From Megalobrama amblycephala (lineage: Eukaryota; Chordata; Actinopteri; Cypriniformes; Xenocyprididae): a stretch of DNA of 64,000 nt. The stretch covers positions 4,246,672 through 4,310,671 of the forward strand of contig NC_063063.1 in the NCBI RefSeq assembly GCF_018812025.1, read 5' to 3'. Position 1 is the first letter of the stretch; each line of letters opens with the position of its first letter. Below are positions 60,501 through 64,000 of this stretch, piece by piece. Both the position numbers and the translations under genes were made by a program. Below the pieces are notes generated by a model. That model ran no database searches. It worked only from the letters and a program-made list of their open reading frames with translations, and was not told the DNA's origin.

Positions 60501-60848
60501 TTGGACGAGAACGATACTCCATTATTAGTTTATACCGCTGAAACTTCCAGTATGTGTCACTGCGCTCCTGAACCTTAGAGAAGGTATGGCTGCACAAACA
60601 GACACAAGGAGAAGATAAATGCATGGATGGATGGATCATTTGATGGCTACATACACCAGATGGATGAATGGAAAAAGAATACCTGAATGTGGCAATGAGC
60701 AGGTTGACAAGTAGGATATTGGTGACCATTAGGAAGATGACCAGCAAAATGACCACAAGCCAGTTGTATCTGGTCTCTCTACATGGCTCATTCCCTTCAT
60801 TAATCAATGTCAGATTATCTGTGCAGTCCGGATTCCAATACATTCCAG

Positions 60849-60897
<49 letters not shown>

Positions 60898-62541
60898 TAT
60901 ACAATATAGTTCATGCTAACAAAAACTTGCAAAATATTATTAATTGTCAAGAGAAGTGTAAATCAGAAGTGAGCATACTGTCAATTTCTTCCACAGGAAT
61001 GTGTCCAAATATATGCAAATATGGTCTGTACAATACTCGCCGAAATGCTCTATCAGGGCTTGGATCATACGAATATAGTAGTGCTTGATTGGCCACTCCA
61101 TACGCGATCAGAAACACCGCCAGAAAGAATAAGAAGAAGAACGCATCCTTTATCTGTGGTTCAAAAACATTCATAGAAAATAGAAAGAGGAGATATTTAG
61201 TAGATATAATGGTCTCCAGTATTTTTCAAGTACTTAAAAATTTTATTTACTATGGTCGACACACAATGGGATTTTTAGTATCTAGAGAAGTCCTTTATTT
61301 ATTGAACAGAATTAATGATCTCAGGTTCAAAACAAATCAAACTCTATTGAGAGCATGATGTCACAGAAGATAATTTCAATTTGTCCCTCAATTCTTAATA
61401 TCAAACAAAAATCATGTTATGAAAATTAATGTAAATGAAAATTCTGTCATTTACTTACCCTCAAGTTGTTCCAAACCTGTATGAGTTTCTTTGTTCTGCT
61501 GAACACAAAAGAAGATATTTGGAAGAATGTCAGTAAGAAACAGATCTCGCCCCCCTTTGACTACCATATAAAAAAAAAAAAGTTCCTACTATGGTAGTCA
61601 ATGGAGGGCGAGATCTGTTTGGATCGGTTCAAATTATTTCTTATTTCCATAGTATTTTTTTTTCTCTATACTATGGAAGTCAATGGGGCCCATTAAGTTT
61701 GGTTACTCATATTCTTCCAAATATCTTCTTTTGTGTTCAGCAGAAGAAAGAAATTTATACAGGTTTGGAACAACTTGAGGGTCACTAAATAATGACATTT
61801 TTAGTTTTGGGTGAAATATCTCTCTAATCTACAGTCTATAGCCTAATATAAAATATGGCTTTTTCCTGTTTATCTCACCATTTTGCCAAATATGATGATT
61901 TGGGGACCCAGCTGTTTGTGAACAGCGAAAATGTGAATGAGTCGGAGCGTGAAGACCATGTAGTCTATACACAGTATACCACGTCCAAAGTTGTATGACC
62001 AACTGAACATCCTGAGACAGACACGAAGGCACATATATATACACAGATTATTACACAAAAATGTAGTAGAATGCTGACAGGTATGATGAATATTAAGAAA
62101 AGGATAGCGGCTAAGTTGTGACACCTCAGCTTGTTACAAACCTGCAATACTTATTATTGAAATAACTGAAATTGTGAAATATTATTAATTACAATTGAAA
62201 ATAATTTGACTATTTTAATATAGTTTAAAATGTAATTTATTCCTGTGATCAAAGCTGAATTTTCAGCATCGTTACTCCAGTCTTCAGTGTCACATGATCC
62301 TTCAGAAATCATTCTTATATGCTGATTTGCTGCTCAAGAAACATTTATTATTATTAGCAATGTTAAAAACAGTTTTTGCTGCTTAGTACTTTGTGGAAAC
62401 TTGCAGAACTGTCAAGGGCTATTACCTGCAGCACAAACCAACAATGAAGAGGAAGATGGCAAGAATATCAAACTTATTCCACATATCCTGAACATACAGC
62501 ATCAACCTCTGAGCAATTGTATTGCTTTCCATAGTGATTGC
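41552..62541 (-). CDS. trpm4: TRPM4-like Ca2+-activated cation channel, gene B (3' part, 8 exons)
   Basis: Exons (5' to 3'): 62426-62541, 61879-62011, 60979-61153, 60683-60848, 60408-60589, 58201-58333, 41757-41841, 41552-41680: 372 codons plus stop, all in phase with GT/AG borders. Seen: S3 with [12 protein letters not shown] (Asn and Asp equivalent to the S3 Ca2+-site pair of TRPM4), S4 with [18 protein letters not shown]5 with [13 protein letters not shown], pore [18 protein letters not shown]6 [14 protein letters not shown]...LLIATFS, TRP helix [24 protein letters not shown], and a C-terminal coiled coil ([19 protein letters not shown]). Known family role: Ca2+-gated monovalent cation channel, tetrameric, plasma membrane. 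Odd: FGH replaces FGQ in the filter. S1-S2 and the N-terminus lie right of the window. Gene A follows in the same direction, which implies a tandem duplicate array. Confidence 0.92.
41757..41841 (-). CDS. trpm4: trpm4-like gene B penultimate exon
   Basis: 85 nt; acceptor TGTTTCAG, donor CAG|GTAAAG. Encodes [18 protein letters not shown] and [10 protein letters not shown], the heptad-like coiled coil that assembles the tetramer (VDLALKQLGHI in TRPM4). Confidence 0.92.
42661..43159. mobile_element. Harbinger-like MITE, 499 bp
   Basis: Inverted ends GGCCGTGTGTCCACCAAAAC and CTTTGGTGGACACACTGCC; subterminal AAGCGCTGAGAGCTC / GCGCTCTCAAGCGC also pair. TTA occurs directly at both sides (42658-42660, 43160-43162), the 3-bp TWA duplication of PIF/Harbinger. 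Confidence 0.75.
43200..44010. repeat. GGGCCAAGC family repeat, second copy
   Basis: Starts AAATATAGCTGCAAGCAGTG followed by CACGGGCCCAAGC and ends near TTCGTGCTTGAACCCC. Same family as 35776-38350 and 62855-62960. The Harbinger-like MITE at 42661 interrupts the adjoining copy to the left (42400-43195). Confidence 0.65.
44525..44606. repeat. Hairpin, about 27-bp stem
   Basis: TTTTTACAAGCTATTTTATC pairs with ATAAAATAGCTTGTAAAAA, and GACGGCT with AGCCGTC; loop about 28 nt. Lies in an unclassified AT-rich stretch. Confidence 0.8.
45070..45694. repeat. Left arm of a long inverted repeat pair
   Basis: GCTGTGTCCGAAATCGCCCC, then GGGGTATTTTTGTTTCAATA and ATCCACAAATAAATC. The same blocks occur inverted at 57345-57960. 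Confidence 0.6.
46039..46641 (+). CDS. Gag-like ORF of the LTR element
   Basis: 200 codons from ATG 46039 ([10 protein letters not shown]), 42 nt after the LTR end. An N-terminal helical part, [20 protein letters not shown] and [19 protein letters not shown], resembles the capsid-type gag-like domain of fish gypsy elements. It then becomes Pro/Ser rich with a basic patch [11 protein letters not shown]. The frame ends just where the minisatellite region opens in the +1 frame (from 46595). I do not recognise a specific named protein. Confidence 0.55.
   Translation: MGLFLITKAPTPPVPPTTMSAADRLIGLLQFGRSLERNVEEFVELAYLTNWSDARLIALFLDGLDENTIRFDEPDDYVSLYDTINLILYLNGSKFLVEEVQDFKCNSHPVLPEARAAWPVCQAPSSSTYPSSELFPCVLLDPPTSAGSRRRRKRKKAKPSLVSTAEQASPIPAEPAPVPVGVLIMYEGMDWTPSVPSSCQ
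46595..48319 (+). CDS. Open frame over two minisatellites in the LTR element
   Basis: 574 codons, overlapping the gag-like frame by 47 nt in the +1 frame. Residues about 23-105 are PASPVSAE repeats; after a non-repetitive linker a second array reads THHGLLQPL and, past 47686, PDPPWPAAA. No known domain. The switch of reading register inside the second array shows that the frame is not maintained as a fixed protein, so expression is doubtful. Confidence 0.35.
   Translation: MRGWTGPQASPVAANEPAAPVTTNVPASPVSAEPASPVSAEPASPVSAEPASPVSAEPASPVFAEPASPVSAEPASPVSAEPASPVSAEPAFPVSAEPSAPAAAAEPAAPAAAEPAAPAESVFPPCLPLPPPPICLHASSPHLPVSPLANPQSTATTRPGALLGSNLPHLHSGPSVHQFLQAPSFLRFRIGHSSACPHLRTALLWFHLVPSSLWHRWLPHYLLLNFGRLSFWLHCGLLEPLHLGRQRLQHRHVPLDPHRRLGSSAIRIQPLTHHGLLQPLTHHGLLQPLTHHGLLQPLTHHGLLQPLTHHGLLQLLTHHGLLQPLTHHGLLQLLTLHGLLQLLTLHGRPRPLTLHGRPRPLTLHDPPWPAAAPDPPWPAAAPDPPWPAAAPDPPWPAAAPDPPWPAAAPDPPWPATAPDPPWPATAPDPPWPPTASDPPWPPTASDPPWPPTASDPPWPPTASDPPWPPTASDPPWPPTASDPPWPPTASDPPWPPMAPDPPWLMDPGRPPPPVVLSTARGRAYREGEVLSQFPCLPDSITHDPPVSTPALTSLVISPSALIIYTWTLSSSLPL
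46655..46895 (+). repeat. 24-bp minisatellite (PASPVSAE coding)
   Basis: About nine tandem copies of GAGCCAGCGTCTCCAGTCTC plus TGCC, with few substitutions, inside the LTR element. Confidence 0.9.
47404..48105 (+). repeat. 27-bp minisatellite with CCATGG in each unit
   Basis: About 26 units of the form CTGACCCACCATGGCCTGCT plus GCAGCCC. Unit order (GCTGCAG, then GCTACAG, then CGCCCACGG types) is repeated in two blocks, 47404-47685 and 47686-48105, joined at CCATGACCCACC. Confidence 0.92.
48338..49020. repeat. GTTAGTTCACCC MITE, right part
   Basis: Palindromic around GTGACTTTGG near 48648; ends TTTTGGGTGAACTAACCCTT. Matches the MITE at 28213-33859. Its left tip survives at 45695-45719, on the far side of the LTR element. 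Confidence 0.85.
49130..50187. repeat. 189-bp tandem array, about 5.5 units
   Basis: GGAGGCGCTATATCTCAGCT-type landmarks recur at about 49182, 49381, 49571, 49760, 49944 and 50133 (steps 184-199). Units also share TTGACAAATGTGACAATACA and GCGTTAAAAGTT. Confidence 0.9.
50188..52865. mobile_element. 2.7-kb unidentified insert in the satellite array
   Basis: The array unit stops after TTACACTAGAG and resumes at GGGGCCTTATTTGC (52862), so the intervening DNA is an insertion. Left end GCAGGGGTGCCCAA resembles an hAT end and CTAGAGCA occurs at 50182-50189 and 52847-52854, but no inverted right end was found. TACCCCCCTAGGGGGGTCCG near 50991 is a short palindrome-like GC block. No clear ORF. Confidence 0.5.
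52866..53215. repeat. Direct and inverted satellite units
   Basis: 52866-53030 resumes the 189-bp unit in direct order; 53060-53215 carries it inverted (ACGCACCCTCAAAGGTAGCT, TCCAATTGGGCCAATGATG). Confidence 0.8.
53650..54505. other. AT-rich stretch without a supported feature
   Basis: No repeat ends or coding signature recognised. Confidence 0.35.
54509..54592. repeat. (TA)42 microsatellite
   Basis: Uninterrupted TA dinucleotides over about 84 bp. Confidence 0.97.
54752..54930 (+). pseudogene. THAP-type zinc finger relic
   Basis: [19 protein letters not shown] then LQFYSI resembles the start of a THAP domain (CxxxxC pair, then the FY/FP segment), followed by RRDQTTGSQ. The later zinc-binding C and H and the AVPTIF box are not seen. 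Probably a relic of a P-like transposon or a mobilised THAP exon. Confidence 0.4.
54885..55810. repeat. Long dispersed repeat, copy 1, with internal duplication
   Basis: Matches 62950-63605 in direct order (AATATCTGATTAATCTCATA, GTTTCGTTGAGGTAAATAAC, TTCTTTGGGCTTAGTTGCTG). Each copy holds two diverged internal units. Interrupted by the solo LTR at 55248-55528. Confidence 0.75.
55248..55528 (-). mobile_element. Solo LTR of the pol-less element family
   Basis: On the minus strand it starts TGTTACAGATCCC and ends ACCGTAACA (281 bp), alignable end to end with the LTR at 45720-45997. Flanks CCTTC and CCTAC match 4 of 5. The copy of the host repeat at 63060-63605 lacks it. Confidence 0.85.
55870..57340. 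other. Intron stretch with no supported feature
   Basis: Includes GTTTCATGTGACGTC-like and AACCCATGGATTTTACAATA near 56690, similar to 54597-54625, so repeat fragments are likely; no gene. Confidence 0.35.
57345..57960. repeat. Right arm of the long inverted repeat pair
   Basis: Inverted copy of 45070-45694: ATTTGTGGATCATAAATCTA, GGAACAAAAATACACCCATA, then GAGGGTATAGGGGGTGACAC at the outer end. Confidence 0.6.
58020..58135. repeat. Interspersed repeat family A fragment
   Basis: CATGTGACACTGAAGACTGG and AATTCAGCTTTG blocks, ending 65 nt from the exon at 58201. Confidence 0.7.
58201..58333 (-). CDS. trpm4: trpm4-like gene B exon, C-terminal linker
   Basis: 133 nt; acceptor ATAATAG, donor GCTAA|GTAAGT. 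Encodes [20 protein letters not shown] then [13 protein letters not shown], equivalent to LLTWESVHKENFL and RESDSERLKRTSQK, including the basic stretch before the coiled coil. Confidence 0.92.
59394..60075 (+). mobile_element. Solo LTR with internal minisatellite
   Basis: Starts TGTCACAGACACACC, ends GTTATGTAACA; contains TATA-like TATATAAGAC (59491), AATAAACATC near 60027 and the 11-bp array. Flanks ACGTG and ATGTG match 4 of 5, consistent with a CpG decay of a 5-bp duplication. Confidence 0.65.
59579..59760 (+). repeat. 11-bp minisatellite, about 16 units
   Basis: Near-perfect tandem TCTCCAGTGTG, followed by three GATCCTCCAG-type units. Open in several frames on both strands because of its period. 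Confidence 0.95.
60408..60589 (-). CDS. trpm4: trpm4-like gene B exon, S6 end and TRP domain
   Basis: 182 nt; acceptor TTTGTGCAG, donor TCTG|GTAAAT. Encodes [20 protein letters not shown] and [17 protein letters not shown]: the TRP helix with its invariant Trp and the following C-terminal rib. Confidence 0.94.
60683..60848 (-). CDS. trpm4: trpm4-like gene B exon, outer pore and S6
   Basis: 166 nt; encodes [25 protein letters not shown] and [17 protein letters not shown]. Two Cys (DCTD, PCRE) fit the extracellular pore-loop disulfide of TRPM4. The acceptor TAG is immediately preceded by (TG)22. Confidence 0.94.
60851..60895. repeat. (CA)22 microsatellite at the pore-exon acceptor of gene B
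   Basis: On the coding strand (TG)22 abuts TAG|CTGGAATG, so the repeat itself replaces the polypyrimidine tract. Confidence 0.95.
60979..61153 (-). CDS. trpm4: trpm4-like gene B exon, S5 and selectivity filter
   Basis: 175 nt; acceptor ACCACAG, donor GACA|GTATGC. Encodes [20 protein letters not shown] (S5) and [20 protein letters not shown] (pore helix and filter). The filter reads F-G-H where mammalian TRPM4 has F-G-Q; the acidic EEID after it corresponds to EDMD. Confidence 0.95.
61432..61820. repeat. Foldback MITE
   Basis: TTACCCTCAAGTTGTTCCAA pairs with TTGGAACAACTTGAGGGTCA; centre near 61590 (ACTATGGTAGTCAATGG). Same family as 990-1256. Confidence 0.8.
61879..62011 (-). CDS. trpm4: trpm4-like gene B exon, S4 and S4-S5 linker
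   Basis: 133 nt; acceptor GTCTCAG, donor ATG|GTGAGA. Encodes [20 protein letters not shown] and [16 protein letters not shown], matching [20 protein letters not shown] and NKQLGPKIVIVSKM. As in TRPM4, S4 carries a single Arg rather than a voltage-sensor array. Confidence 0.95.
62156..62400. repeat. Interspersed repeat family A, copy 4
   Basis: GATCAAAGCTGAATTTTCAG, TTACTCCAGTCTTCAGTGTC and TCAGAAATCATTC blocks; lies between the S3 and S4 exons. Confidence 0.75.
62426..62541 (-). CDS. trpm4: trpm4-like gene B exon, S2-S3 loop and S3
   Basis: 116 nt, phase 0 start; acceptor CATTCCCAG, donor TGCAG|GTAATA. Encodes [20 protein letters not shown] and FLFIVGLCC, equivalent to [20 protein letters not shown]. 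The Asn and Asp of WNKFD correspond to Ca2+-coordinating residues in TRPM4 structures. First gene B exon found in the window. Confidence 0.93.
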
Positions 62542-62637
62542 CTGGGAATGAAAGACAGCAAAAAGTGGAATAATTGGATAGATTAAACATTATACCAAAC
62601 ATGAAAAACTCTTTCTTATATCTTTGTATCACTTGCA

Positions 62638-62960
62638 GTGTTGGGGAAAACTACTGATGCATGACAATATTGCATTACTCCTTAAAAAAATTAACCAATT
62701 GATTTAGTTACTTAGTTATTGGAAAGTAATGGAATACATTATTTTTGCATTGGGCTACATTTTCTCACCTGGGCTGGGCTCGCTTGTTTGTTTTTAAATA
62801 AAAAAGGTATAATTTTGGCAAATATAAAGGCCCTTTCACACCAGAAATAAAATGAAATACAGCTGCAAGCAGCGATACAGGGCCAAGCCCTGAAAGGGCT
62901 GTAGCACAATATGGAGCAGGAAGAGCAAAAACAGCTCTATTTTTCTGCAGCCAAACACCA
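62638..62960. repeat. Repeat fragments including a GGGCCAAGC family end
   Basis: GTGTTGGGGAAAACTACTGA near 62640 and ATACAGCTGCAAGCAGCGAT with GGGCCAAGCCC near 62862. Confidence 0.55.
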
Positions 62961-63605
62961 ATGCACAACATTAATAACTACTGGGACTGTCGTTTACATA
63001 ACATTATAATGAGAACACTATTGTAATAAAATGTTGTGAATGCAATGTGTTTAGTTGTTTCAGCGTGTTGTTGTGGGAAGTGCGTGTCTACAGGGGTTAA
63101 ACATTCTGACAAGCACATAACCTAATATTAAATTTATGTAGTATAAATATCTGATTAATCTCATATAGGATGCGTTTCGTTGAGGTAAATAACCCGCAGT
63201 GCTTCATTGTACTGATGATCAGCTTTAGCTTCAGCACGAGCTCTCAAACAACACAAAACATTCATAACCATGATTGGTGCTGTCATATACATTATAATTG
63301 TATACACTATTGTAATAAAACATTTTGAATTCTTTGGGCTTAGTTGCTGTGTTTCCGTGTGTTGTTACAGGAAGAACGCATCCACAACAGAGCTACATTC
63401 TGACTACGTAACTTAATTGAAGTCCATCTGTGCATGATTTTGTGCAAATATAAGTTGTAATATTTTGTTTATTCTGTATAAATATCTGAATTATCTTATA
63501 TCAGATGTGTTCTGTCGAGTTAATTAACCTTCTAGCAAAGTGCTTCAGTTTATGGGTGTTCAGTCTCTTTAGTTTCAGTGTGCGCATCCCAAACAGCAAT
63601 TATGT
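62950..63605. repeat. Long dispersed repeat, copy 2 (no LTR)
   Basis: Direct match to 54885-55810, without the solo LTR; two diverged internal units (ATCTGATTAATCTCATATAG and ATCTGAATTATCTTATATCA). Confidence 0.75.
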
Positions 63606-64000
63606 TATTTCAAACAGTAATTAAAGATGTTTACTATTACTGTAAAATTAAAAATGTTTAATCATTTTTTCAAAAATATTAATGCATTATTTTTAATAAC
63701 AAGCACTTGTATTGTTCTCATATTATTTTCATCAACATATGGTTGGATTAAAATCATTTCCTTATTATCCGTAAAGAGGCTATTTAATTTCATTTATCCA
63801 TGGCACATGGATTTTTTTTTTTAATGTAATGTTGTCCAATGGCTTGTTTGCATTTAGGTATTTTGTGTTATTTTATTTTTATTTTTTTGATTTTTTGGTA
63901 GCAATCCAGCGTTAGCGTCAGTTCTGGCAGGTCATGTCAGTCAAGCTCACATCAGCTGACTCCCAGGTGACTCGCATCTACCTATAGGATTACGACGCCT

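Noticed and set aside
1..64000. An undescribed multi-gene system
   Set aside because: Apart from two TRPM4-like genes, all recognisable coding sequence belongs to transposable elements; nothing supports a new cooperative gene system here.

Overview
The window reads as genomic DNA of a teleost fish, most likely a cyprinid. Genes are split by introns with GT/AG borders, intergenic DNA is AT-rich, and roughly three quarters or more of the sequence is interspersed repeats of kinds common in carp-like fish: foldback MITEs, hAT, Tc1/mariner and Harbinger-like elements, an L2-type LINE, Ty3/gypsy remnants and solo LTRs. Species and chromosome cannot be fixed from the sequence alone.

The only host protein-coding genes I can support are two tandem TRPM4-like cation channel genes, both on the minus strand and both cut by the window. 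Gene A (299-21160) supplies 13 exons, from the start codon to residue 603: the cytosolic N-terminal half with its SLOG/LSDAT-like fold. It leaves the window on the left. Gene B (41552-62541) supplies the last 8 exons, encoding 372 residues: S3 to S6, the pore, the TRP domain, the C-terminal coiled coil and the stop. It enters from the right. All exon junctions in both genes keep phase, with no stop or frameshift, so both look functional. The product is expected to be a Ca2+-activated, monovalent-selective plasma-membrane channel. Gene B carries FGH where mammalian TRPM4 has FGQ at the selectivity filter. Gene B lies upstream of gene A in the direction of transcription, with about 20 kb between them.

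Layout: 1-21 kb, gene A with MITE- and transposon-filled introns; 21-24.4 kb, gene A 5' flank and repeats; 24.5-28.1 kb, a LINE tail and a decayed gypsy element; 28.2-33.9 kb, a MITE split by an L2 LINE with two odd poly-C runs; 35.06-39.09 kb, an hAT element with an 8-bp target duplication, itself holding another repeat with a 524-bp tandem duplication; 41.5-62.5 kb, gene B, whose 16.4-kb penultimate intron is a nest of elements. That nest includes a pol-less LTR element whose ORF contains two coding minisatellites (45720-48337), an hAT-like element with a 189-bp tandem array (49025-53645) and a solo LTR (55248-55528). The next intron holds a Harbinger-like element containing a second solo LTR (58434-60377). 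No CRISPR array, bacterial-style operon or clear novel system was seen; the points of most interest are the pore substitution, the (TG)n splice acceptors and the layered insertions.
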